Below are positions 24,535 through 31,864 of a stretch of 41,095 nt of DNA, piece after piece (positions within the stretch are counted from its first letter, which is position 1; each line of letters starts with the position of its first letter). The DNA comes from Bradyrhizobium sp. Ai1a-2. GTDB lineage: Bacteria; Pseudomonadota; Alphaproteobacteria; Rhizobiales; Xanthobacteraceae. The stretch is from assembly GCF_000426245.1 (NCBI RefSeq), contig NZ_AUEZ01000073.1, positions 1 through 41,095 of the forward strand, in the 5' to 3' direction. Both the position numbers and the translations under genes were made by a program. Under the pieces are notes generated by a model that saw only the letters and a program-made list of their open reading frames with translations, was not told the origin of the DNA and made no database searches.

Positions 24535-24548
24535 TTGAGATAGATCAA
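24535..24548 (-). promoter_or_regulatory. FixK/FNR-type box upstream of the universal stress gene
   Basis: TTGAGATAGATCAA, an exact TTGA-N6-TCAA site; its centre is 94 bp before the start codon. A start of transcription near 24500 would put TTTACA (24510-24505) in the -10 position. FNR/FixK control of universal stress genes is established in several proteobacteria; here it is inferred. Confidence 0.65.
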
Positions 24549-24587
24549 TCGGTGGGCCCATCGTGCCGCGACCACATGTCCGGTGCT

Positions 24588-24788
24588 GGCCCTGAGCGGC
24601 GGTTCTGGAATGTCTGCTTTCGCGCCGCCATGAGCGGTTAAGCAGACGTAAAGAATCCAAGTGCCGTAGGCCGGGTGAAGCGTCAGCGTAACCCGGGACG
24701 GGACGTAGATGTTGATGCAGATGTCCCGGGTTGCGCTTCGCTGCACCGCAACTCGCTCGTGCGAGCCTCTACGGCCGCTTGTGACCCA
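24588..24788. repeat. Interspersed repeat family C, copy 2 with flanking repeat D
   Basis: From GGCCCTGAGCGG through GAATCCAAGTGCCGTAGG, the CCGGGTGAAGCG core, AACCCGGGACGGGACGTAG and TCCCGGGTTGCG to the repeat D sequence ending TGTGACCCA. It matches 28247-28433 over its first 160 bases. No nhaD sequence follows it here; the fragment that seems to belong to it is at 22981. Confidence 0.85.
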
Positions 24789-24886
24789 GAGCCGCCTTAG
24801 GGTGCGGACGACGCCGAAACGGTGGAATGCGGCCAACGCAGACGAAATCGGGATTTGAGCTTTCCGTCCGACTTTCGTTTCCTGCC

Positions 24887-25756
24887 TCAGGCCACCGCCT
24901 GGGCAATGAAGTTGCGGACGATCTTCGAGGTCTCGCCACGCCGAAACGCCAGGGCCAGGTGCACGATTGGAGCGTCCCCTTTGACCTCACGATAGGTGAC
25001 GCCGGTTACATGAAGCTGGCGCATTGATGCCGGCACGAGCGAAAAACCAAGCTCGGCTGCCACCAAGGTGACTACAGAGCTGATCTCCGGCGCGGACTGC
25101 CCGAGGGTCGGCTCGAAGCCTGCCCGCCGACAAGCCCGGATCACGGTGTCAACCCAGGCCGATCCGCGCGGCGTCAGAATGAGCGGATCACCCTTTAGCC
25201 GGATAAGATCGATTTCAATCGACTTCGCCACCGGATGGCTTGCGGGCAATACGACCAGCAGCGGCTCGTTGGAGAGACGCCGGAACTGCAGATCGTCCCC
25301 GCCCTCATCGGGACGTAGGAACACTGTGTCCAGCTCGCCTTCCCGAAGGCCCGCAACGAGGCGGGATGTGTTTGCCTCCTCCAGCGTCAGATCCACCTCG
25401 GGATAGGCTCGCCGAAATGATCGGATTGTCGAGGTAACAACCGGATTAAACGGTGCCGAGTTGGTAAAGCCCACGCGCAGCGAACCGATTTGACCCCGCG
25501 CCGCTCTTTGCGCAGCTCGCATGGCGCGCTCCGCCTGCATAGGAATGACCCGTATGTTCTCTAGAAAAGCGCGCCCTGCTTCGGTCAGTTCAGCACCTTG
25601 GGGAATGCGACGGAAGAGCGGAGCCCCGACTTCTGCCTCAAGATCTTTGATCTGTTGGCTCAGCGGCGGCTGCCCGATTCCAACGCGCGCAGCGGCGCGT
25701 GTGAAGTTTTTCTCCTCGGCAACCGCGAGGAAGTAGCGGATGTGGCGCAGTTCCAT
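24887..25756 (-). CDS. LysR-type regulator, AaeR/BenM-like, of the efflux operon
   Basis: A 289-residue LTTR. Residues 1-60 form the winged HTH (MELRHIRYFLAVAEEKNFTR ... IGQPPLSQQIKDLEAEVG), then a linker helix and two alpha/beta effector subdomains (about 90-289). The HTH sequence, especially GQPPLSQQI, resembles regulators of aromatic acid metabolism. It is divergent from an HlyD/FUSC pair like aaeR beside aaeAB of enterobacteria, so an aromatic acid is the likely effector, by inference. I use the ATG at 25756; a TTG at 25777 would add seven residues. The stretch between 25793 and 25825 contains its probable operator. Confidence 0.92.
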   Translation of the reverse strand: MELRHIRYFLAVAEEKNFTRAAARVGIGQPPLSQQIKDLEAEVGAPLFRRIPQGAELTEAGRAFLENIRVIPMQAERAMRAAQRAARGQIGSLRVGFTNSAPFNPVVTSTIRSFRRAYPEVDLTLEEANTSRLVAGLREGELDTVFLRPDEGGDDLQFRRLSNEPLLVVLPASHPVAKSIEIDLIRLKGDPLILTPRGSAWVDTVIRACRRAGFEPTLGQSAPEISSVVTLVAAELGFSLVPASMRQLHVTGVTYREVKGDAPIVHLALAFRRGETSKIVRNFIAQAVA

Positions 25757-25792
25757 GTCAGTGCCAAAAGCTATCAAGGACGCCTCTCCAAT

Positions 25793-25825
25793 ATATTTGA
25801 CTGGGTCCTGATTGAAACCAAATAT
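25793..25825 (+). promoter_or_regulatory. Promoter and LysR-type inverted repeat for the efflux operon
   Basis: ATATTTG (25793-25799) and CAAATAT (25819-25825) are perfect inverted arms 19 bases apart. The same bases contain TTGACT (25797-25802) and AAATAT (25820-25825) separated by exactly 17 bases, a near-consensus sigma-70 promoter pointing at the efflux genes. Operator and promoter overlap in the 103-bp space between the divergent genes. Confidence 0.6.
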
Positions 25826-25859
25826 CGCGTATCCTCCCGCTTGATCTGGACGATCGAAA

Positions 25860-26960
25860 TTGGACCAGAACCCGTATGCCCTACTTGAAAGGCAAGTCCC
25901 TGAGCCGACGGTTAGGGAAAGAGAACCCGGTCTTCCGGTCGCTGCACCTTCGCCGTCCGCAAGACCTGAACTCGATCGCTCACGTCTTCTTTCGCATCGC
26001 CAGCGCGCCTTGCTGTTCCTCCTCGCCTTTGCGGCGGCTGTCCTCGCTTGGTGGATATCTGGCTATCTGTTTGCCTACACGGACGATGCATACGTCACGT
26101 CCGATGTTGTATCGATCACGCCGGAAGTGACGGGTCCGATCGAAGCGGTCCATGTGACAGACAACGACTGGGTGGAGCGAGGAACGCTCCTCTTTACCAT
26201 CGATCCAGTTCCGTTCAGGTTGGCCGTAGAGCAAGCGCGCGCGGAGGAGGCGCGTACTGAGGCGCAGCTGCCAGTTGACCAGGCCCAGCTGCAGGTTCTG
26301 CGGGCGCAGAAGGAATCGGCGGATGCTGCAGCGAGGCTCGCGGCGGCAAATCTGCGCCGTGACACGCCGCTTGGGCAATCCGGTACGATCTCCGCCCAGG
26401 CCCTCGACCGGACCCGGACCACGGAGGCGCAAAGCGCGGCCCAGCAACATGCCGCCGAAGCTGCCTTGCAGAAGGCGAGCGAGACTCTCAGCCTGGATAA
26501 GGCTGCCGTCTCCTCGGCCCACGTTGTACGTCTTCTCGCCGAATGGCGCCTGAGCCGAACCAAAGTCGTGGCGCCCGTTGACGGTTACGTGACGCATCTT
26601 GCCGTTCAAGCCGGCGACATGGTTTCCCCGAGCCAGGCAGCAGTTGCGATCGTCGATGGAAACGCCTGGCGCGTCGTTGCCAACTACAAGGAATATTATC
26701 TGCGACACCTTCGTCCCGGCGGCGCCGCCTGGATTTGGCTCGACAGCCATCCCTGGCACCTCTACCGCGCGCGCATCCAGGGTCTGGCTCACGGCATCAG
26801 TCGTCAGCCAGGAAGCGAGACGCTGGTGCCCTATGTATCTCCGACCGTGAACTGGATTCGCCTGCAGCGACGGATTCCAGTTCGATTCACCCTTCTCGAC
26901 CCTCCAGGAGGCGACCAGCTCTTCATGGGTGCTGACGCCCGGGTCCTTGTCATTTACTAA
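25860..26960 (+). CDS. HlyD/EmrA-type membrane fusion protein, AaeA-like
   Basis: A 366-residue periplasmic adaptor. After a cytoplasmic tail of about 45 residues, one membrane helix (LLFLLAFAAAVLAWWISGYL) anchors it. TDDAYVTSDVVSITPEVTGP begins the lipoyl half, an alpha-helical hairpin with many Ala, Gln and Glu (about 115-225) follows, and the second lipoyl half is KVVAPVDGYVTHLAVQAGD. The start TTG at 25860 is the only upstream initiator in frame. It is followed 15 bp later by the FUSC gene, so together they form an efflux unit that would expel aromatic or similar weak acids. The outer-membrane channel is not encoded nearby. Confidence 0.92.
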   Translation: MDQNPYALLERQVPEPTVREREPGLPVAAPSPSARPELDRSRLLSHRQRALLFLLAFAAAVLAWWISGYLFAYTDDAYVTSDVVSITPEVTGPIEAVHVTDNDWVERGTLLFTIDPVPFRLAVEQARAEEARTEAQLPVDQAQLQVLRAQKESADAAARLAAANLRRDTPLGQSGTISAQALDRTRTTEAQSAAQQHAAEAALQKASETLSLDKAAVSSAHVVRLLAEWRLSRTKVVAPVDGYVTHLAVQAGDMVSPSQAAVAIVDGNAWRVVANYKEYYLRHLRPGGAAWIWLDSHPWHLYRARIQGLAHGISRQPGSETLVPYVSPTVNWIRLQRRIPVRFTLLDPPGGDQLFMGADARVLVIY

Positions 26961-26975
26961 TCGGGAAGGTGCAAT

Positions 26976-28103
26976 TTGACGATGCCTTTCCTTATATCGG
27001 CCCTGCGTCCCATACCGCGCGCGCTGGTGCGTGAGCTCAAATCGCTCCAGCTAAGTGGCCCGCGCGCCAGAGAGGCAGCAAAACCCGTGCTCTCGGTGCT
27101 GGTCGCTGTCGCGGCGGCAACCATTCTCAACCTTGACGATCTCTCCTGGGCAGCGTTCAGCGGCTACATGGTGATGCGTGGCGGCGTCGCCGAGACATTC
27201 CCGCGGGGACTAATGCGCGTCGCCGGAACTGCCGGAGGAGCACTGCTGGGCCTCCTGCTCGCGCCCAGGACAGCGGATGACCCTTTGCTGTTGATGGTTT
27301 TCCTCTTCATGGTGTCGTGGGTCGGCACCTTTCAGTCGCTGGCGACCAAATACAGTTATGCATGGCTGTTCTTTGGCCTCACGGCCGGGATGGTAACCAC
27401 CGAGGCGCTGGCCTCGCCAGACTCTGTCGTGCATTTCGCTGCCACGCGCGTGACGGAGATCACCGTCGGCACGAGCGCGTGCCTCGTTGTTGCAGGCCTA
27501 TTCTCGGACGAGCCTAGCTGCAGGAAACCGCGTGCCTACGACATGCTCTGGTGCGGACGCTTGCGCGACCTATTGAATGAGGACTGGCTGCGAGAGCATG
27601 GGCCGCTGTTCGAGCACAGTACGCGCGCGGCGCTGGCCGTCGCCTTGCTTCCTCTAGTCTGGCGATGGTTCAGTATTGAGGATTTCTCGCAAACCGCGAT
27701 CACATCGTACGTCGTTATGATTATCCCATCGGCGGTAGTATGGGAACGCCGATATGTTACGATCTACGAGAGGATGGCCCATAGAACGGTCGGATGCCTG
27801 CTTGGCAGCGCGATCGCTCTTATCTCCATTGGCCTCTTCGGGACAGGATTACCCGTGACCGTCCTCACCCTCATTGCCGGCGTGTGGGTTGGCTACCATG
27901 TCCAGACAGGACGGGACATCAACTATCTCGGAACGCAATTCACGCTTGGGCTACTCGTTACCCTTGTTCAGGGACCAGCTCCGATCACCGATATTGCTCC
28001 CGGGCTGGAGCGATTGCTCGGCATCGCAATCGGCTCCGCCATGCTGTGTCTGACGAGCTTTGTTTGGCCCTTGAAGACAAGTAGCATTGCCGACGGAAAC
28101 TAA
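26976..28103 (+). CDS. FUSC-family inner-membrane efflux protein, AaeB-like
   Basis: A 375-residue protein with two sets of hydrophobic helices (about 30-180 and 215-365) separated by a short soluble loop (LWCGRLRDLLNEDWLREHGP). This two-half arrangement fits the FUSC (fusaric acid resistance) family, and the size is about half that of E. coli AaeB because the cytoplasmic domain is short. It works with the HlyD protein upstream. The TTG at 26976 and ATG at 26982 are both possible; AAGG at 26965-26968 suits the first. The gene ends 140 bp before a duplicated block. Confidence 0.88.
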   Translation: MTMPFLISALRPIPRALVRELKSLQLSGPRAREAAKPVLSVLVAVAAATILNLDDLSWAAFSGYMVMRGGVAETFPRGLMRVAGTAGGALLGLLLAPRTADDPLLLMVFLFMVSWVGTFQSLATKYSYAWLFFGLTAGMVTTEALASPDSVVHFAATRVTEITVGTSACLVVAGLFSDEPSCRKPRAYDMLWCGRLRDLLNEDWLREHGPLFEHSTRAALAVALLPLVWRWFSIEDFSQTAITSYVVMIIPSAVVWERRYVTIYERMAHRTVGCLLGSAIALISIGLFGTGLPVTVLTLIAGVWVGYHVQTGRDINYLGTQFTLGLLVTLVQGPAPITDIAPGLERLLGIAIGSAMLCLTSFVWPLKTSSIADGN

Positions 28104-28246
28104 AAGCTGCCGTCCCATTGTCGGGCGACGATGGTCGTTGTGTTGCTTCAGCGGCCGGACACCGCGAATGCCATCGTTGATCGCCACATTCGTCGCTCCC
28201 AAATAGCCTGTTCGCGCCCTATCGTGCAGTACTGATGTCGATTATT
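28104..28246. other. Short intergenic stretch, nothing recognised
   Basis: Space between the FUSC gene and the duplicated block. No feature is seen. Confidence 0.4.
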
Positions 28247-28433
28247 GGCCCTGAGCGGGCGGTTCTGGAATGTTCGCGCCGCTATGAGCGCTTAAGCAGA
28301 CTTAGGCCAGGTCAAGCGATTCATGAATCCAAGTGCCGTCGCCCGGGGTGAAGCGTTGGCGTAACCCGGGACGGGACGTAGATCTTGATGCAGATGCCGA
28401 TGTCCCGGGTTGCGCACCCGGGCTACTGGGTCA
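28247..28433. repeat. Interspersed repeat family C, copy 3
   Basis: Shares GGCCCTGAGCGG, GGTTCTGGAATGT and GAATCCAAGTGCCGT with copy 2, then the CCGGGGTGAAGCG core, CCCGGGACGGGACGTAGAT and TCCCGGGTTGCG. It continues directly into the nhaD 3' fragment, as does copy 4 into intact nhaD. Confidence 0.85.
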
Positions 28434-28766
28434 GTGCAGCAGCCTGTACTGGATGATGTAGGTGGCGGCGCCGGCGAGATAGCCGAGCAAGGCAAGGCCG
28501 CTGATGCGCCGGACGTACCAGAAGAACTGGATCTTCTCCAAGCCCATCGCGGCGACGCCTGCCGCCGAGCCGATGATCAGGATCGATCCACCGGTGCCGG
28601 CGCAATAGGCGATGAATTCCCACAGGAAACTGTCGGCCGGATACTGGGGCAGGCTGTACATGCCCATCGTCGCCGCCACCAGCGGCACGTTATCGACGAC
28701 GGCGCTGACCAACCCGAGCGCGATCACGGTGAGGTCCTGGCGTCCGATCTCGCACGTCGGTCGGTT
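28434..28766 (-). pseudogene. nhaD 3'-end fragment, copy B
   Basis: The minus strand codes for about 98 residues that match the end of NhaD (GLVSAVVDNVPLVAATMGMY... and the final YIIQYRLLH) with roughly eight substitutions and no frameshift. At its upstream end the match stops at CCGATCTCGCACG, exactly as in copy A. The first in-frame ATG (28727) would give a 98-residue piece of three to four membrane segments, which could be translated but is not a complete antiporter. Confidence 0.85.
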
Positions 28767-28882
28767 CGAAATCTCGCACTGCAGCGGCCCACCATAATCT
28801 TGGTTGTGTTATCTTAGTTCCAGGACGGGCCTGCAGGCCAGTTTATGGCAGTTCGTCCAGCCAGCCCTTAGGGGGAACGCTC

Positions 28883-30235
28883 ATGGCCAACAAACCTTCA
28901 CCGGGAAGTGCTGGGGATGGGATGCATTTCTCGCAAACCCGTTACGCCAAAAGTGGAGATGTGAGCATCGCCTATCAGGTTACGGGAAATGGCGCATTTG
29001 ACTTGGTCTTTGTGCCGGGTTTTGTCAGTAACCTCGATTTCCAACTTGAACACCCTGGCTGGTCACATCTCGTGTCCCGTTTGTCCAATTTCTCGCGTCT
29101 CATCCGGTTCGATAAGCGGGGTACAGGATTGTCTGACCGTATAGCTGGCATCGCCAATCTCGAAGACCGCATGGACGACGTCAGAGCGGTCATGGATGCC
29201 GTTGGCTCCGAGCGGGCAGCACTGTTCGGAGTCTCGGAAGGCGGCCCAATGAGCCTCCTTTTCGCCGCCACTTACCCCGAGCGTGTTAGCGCCATGGTGC
29301 TCTATGGAAGCTATGCGATCCATCCAACCTTAACCGACGAGACCTTTCTGCGACAACAAATCGACTCCATAGATCGCTTGTGGGGCAGCGGCGAGTTCGT
29401 GAAACGGTATTTTGTGCCGAACAATGTCGCGGTCGAATTGCCCGTACTCGCACGCTTCGAGCGACAATCTGCGAGTCCCTCAGCGGTAGCCGCGATACTG
29501 CGGATGAACAGCGAGATCGATGCGCGGCACATTTTGCCGATGATTCATGCGCCCACACTCGTCCTGCACCGATCGAGAGACACTCGCATGTCGATTGATG
29601 CGGGACGGTATCTCGCGAACCATATACCTGGTGCGAAAATGGTTACGCTGCCAGGCCAGAATCATTTGTTCGTATACGAACCCGAAATGATCGATCGCGT
29701 TGCAGGTGAAGTCGAGGAGTTCCTGACAGGCTCGCGGCGCGAGATCGAAACTGACCGTGTGCTCGCAACCGTGATGTTTACCGACATCGTCGAATCTACA
29801 AAGCGAGCCGCCGAGCTTGGTGACCGTCAGTGGGGCACCCTGGTTGATAACCACGACAGAATGGTGCGCGAACAGCTCGCACGTTTCCGGGGCCGCGAGA
29901 TCAAGACCCTCGGCGACGGCTTTCTCGCGACGTTCGACGGGCCGGCCCGCGCCGTGCGCTGCGCTTCCTCCATCGTTGAGTCGCTGCACTCGCTGGGCAT
30001 TGACGTGCGTGTCGGCCTACATACCGGCGAGATCGAATTGAAGGATGATGACGTTGGGGGGATAGCCGTGAATATTGCCGCCCGCATTGCCGGGATTGCC
30101 GGACCGGGCTCGACCCTGGTGTCGAGCACGGTTAGGGACCTCGTTGCGGGTTCAGGGTTGCGCTTTGCAGATCAAGGTCCTCACCTTCTCAAGGGCTTGC
30201 CGGAAGAACTGCATCTCTATGCCGCACTCGTCTAA
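28883..30235 (+). CDS. Alpha/beta-hydrolase fused to class III adenylate/guanylate cyclase (2)
   Basis: A 450-residue paralog of the fusion at 7946-9271, with the same order. The hydrolase has S118 (GVSEG), an acid in HRSRDTRMS and a His in GQNHLFVY. The cyclase (about 295-450) has Asp301 in FTDIVEST, a Lys in IKTLGDG, the second Asp, and, unlike the paralog, the standard Asn397 and Arg401 (GGIAVNIAARI). The full set predicts a competent cyclase; base specificity would need testing. The ATG at 28883 has GGGGGA eight bases upstream. The gene is bracketed by two direct copies of the family C/nhaD block, so it sits in a recombination-prone cassette. Confidence 0.92.
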   Translation: MANKPSPGSAGDGMHFSQTRYAKSGDVSIAYQVTGNGAFDLVFVPGFVSNLDFQLEHPGWSHLVSRLSNFSRLIRFDKRGTGLSDRIAGIANLEDRMDDVRAVMDAVGSERAALFGVSEGGPMSLLFAATYPERVSAMVLYGSYAIHPTLTDETFLRQQIDSIDRLWGSGEFVKRYFVPNNVAVELPVLARFERQSASPSAVAAILRMNSEIDARHILPMIHAPTLVLHRSRDTRMSIDAGRYLANHIPGAKMVTLPGQNHLFVYEPEMIDRVAGEVEEFLTGSRREIETDRVLATVMFTDIVESTKRAAELGDRQWGTLVDNHDRMVREQLARFRGREIKTLGDGFLATFDGPARAVRCASSIVESLHSLGIDVRVGLHTGEIELKDDDVGGIAVNIAARIAGIAGPGSTLVSSTVRDLVAGSGLRFADQGPHLLKGLPEELHLYAALV

Positions 30236-30343
30236 GTGCCGTAGCCCGGGTGAAGCGTTAGCGTAACCCGGGACGGGACGTAGATGTCGATGCAGATGTC
30301 TCGGGGTTGCGCTTCGCGGCACCCGGACCACCGGGTCAGTGCA
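30234..30343. repeat. Interspersed repeat family C, copy 4
   Basis: AAGTGCCGTAGCCCGGGTG, AACCCGGGACGGGACGTAG and TCTCGGGGTTGCGCTTCGCGG, joined to the end of intact nhaD. Copies 3 and 4 plus their nhaD parts form direct repeats of about 420 bp. Confidence 0.85.
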
Positions 30344-31616
30344 GCAGGCTGTACTGGATGATGTAGACGGCGGCGCCGGCGAGATAGCCGAGCAAGGCAA
30401 GGCCGGTGATGCGCCGGACGTACCAGAAGAACTGGATCTTCTCCATGCCCATCGCGGCGACGCCTGCCGCCGAGCCGATGATCAGGATTGATCCGCCGGT
30501 ACCGGCGCAATAGGCGACGAACTCCCACAGGAAGCTATCAGGCGGATACTGGGCCAGGCTGTACATGCCCATGGTCGCCGCCACCAGCGGCACGTTGTCG
30601 ACGACGGCGCTGACCAGTCCGAGCGCGATGACGATCATGTCTTCGCGCCCGATCTTCGCCGCGAGCCAGTTGGCCAGCATCTCCAGAACCCGCGTGTGCT
30701 CGAGCGCCGCGACTGCCAGCAGTATCCCGACGAAAAACACGATCGAGCCCATGTCGATCCGGGTCAGCGCGTGGAGCAGGGTGAGATGCTGCTTTTCATC
30801 TTCCTCCTTGTGTCGATGGATCAGTTCGCCAACCATCCAGAGCAGGCCCAATCCGAAAAGAATTCCCATGAACGGGGGCAGGTGGGTTGCGGTCTTGAAG
30901 GCGGGCACCGCGATCAGGATGCCGAGGCCCAGGTAGAACATCGCGTTGCGCTCGAAGATGCTGGTCTCGGGCGTCTCACGCTCCACCTCGCCGAGCGCTG
31001 GGATCTCCTTGCCCCTCAACGAATAGCCTACGACCAGGAGGGGAACGATCAGGTTGATCAGCGAGGCGAGGAACACCCCCTTGATGATCGCGAGCGGCGT
31101 GATCTGTCCTCCGATCCACAGCATCGTCGTCGTCACGTCGCCGATCGGCGACCAGGCTCCGCCCGCGTTGGCCGCGATCACGATCAGGGCGGCGAAGAAC
31201 AAGCGGTCGTTGGCATCGTCGAGCAGCTTGCGCATCAGCGATATCATCACGATCGTGGTCGTCAGATTGTCCAGGATCGCGCTCAGGAAAAAGGTCACGA
31301 AGCCGACCAGCCACATCAGGCTGACTTGCTTCCTGGTGCGGATCAGCGAAGTGATGACTTCGAAGCCGTTATGGGCATCGATCACCTCGACGATCGTCAT
31401 GGCGCCGAGCAGGAAGAAGACGATCTGGGCGGTCGCGGAGACGGAGTCGTTGAGCTGCCTATCGATCAGCGCCGGGTCGCCGCTTGCTACCGCGTACACC
31501 GTCCAGAGCAGTCCCGCGCCCAGCAACGCCGAGGCGGATTTGTTGATTCCGATCGGGTGTTCCAGCGCGATCGCCGCGTAGGCGATGATGAAGATCGCGA
31601 CGATTGCGGCTAACAA
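30336..31616 (-). CDS. nhaD: NhaD-type sodium/proton antiporter
   Basis: An inner-membrane antiporter of the NhaD/ion transporter superfamily with about 12 hydrophobic helices. Typical segments are AIALEHPIGINKSASALLGA near the start, ILDNLTTTIVMISLMRKL, the NAGGAWSPIGDVTTTMLW motif and VVDNVPLVAATMGMY, in which Asp, Asn and Thr residues line the ion path. It exports sodium or lithium. The open frame runs on to an ATG at 31715, but those 33 extra residues are translated from an interspersed repeat; TTG 31616 (426 residues) fits the family start better. Two truncated copies of its 3' end occur upstream in the window at 22981 and 28434. Confidence 0.9.
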   Translation of the reverse strand: MLAAIVAIFIIAYAAIALEHPIGINKSASALLGAGLLWTVYAVASGDPALIDRQLNDSVSATAQIVFFLLGAMTIVEVIDAHNGFEVITSLIRTRKQVSLMWLVGFVTFFLSAILDNLTTTIVMISLMRKLLDDANDRLFFAALIVIAANAGGAWSPIGDVTTTMLWIGGQITPLAIIKGVFLASLINLIVPLLVVGYSLRGKEIPALGEVERETPETSIFERNAMFYLGLGILIAVPAFKTATHLPPFMGILFGLGLLWMVGELIHRHKEEDEKQHLTLLHALTRIDMGSIVFFVGILLAVAALEHTRVLEMLANWLAAKIGREDMIVIALGLVSAVVDNVPLVAATMGMYSLAQYPPDSFLWEFVAYCAGTGGSILIIGSAAGVAAMGMEKIQFFWYVRRITGLALLGYLAGAAVYIIQYSLLH

Positions 31617-31630
31617 GACCTGATCCCCGC

Positions 31631-31732
31631 CTAGAGCATGATCCGGAAAAGTGGGCACCCGTTTTCCGAAAAGATCATGCTCAAACAAATAGATGAGATC
31701 ATGATCCGATTTCATCCAATCGGATCGTGATC
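31631..31732. repeat. Interspersed repeat family A, copy 3
   Basis: AGAGCATGATCCGGAAAAGT, CCCGTTTTCCGAAAAGATC and ATGCTC form the hairpin; the tail GATCATGATCCGA and AATCGGATCGTGATC forms a second. It lies upstream of nhaD and in its open frame would add an N-terminal extension. Confidence 0.88.
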
Positions 31733-31864
31733 TCGCCCGCCCATAACGATCCCGCTCGGCAGCCGTCCAGCAGCTTCGCTGCGGCTATTTGCCCCCGTGC
31801 CCTCCCGGAGGAGGGCACGGCCGGATCAGTGCGTCAGATTAGTGCGTCAGATTAGTTCGTCAGA

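Noticed and set aside
24426..24836. 136-residue open frame on the minus strand
   Set aside because: It runs through repeat family C and the promoter of the universal stress gene and has no good ribosome binding site.
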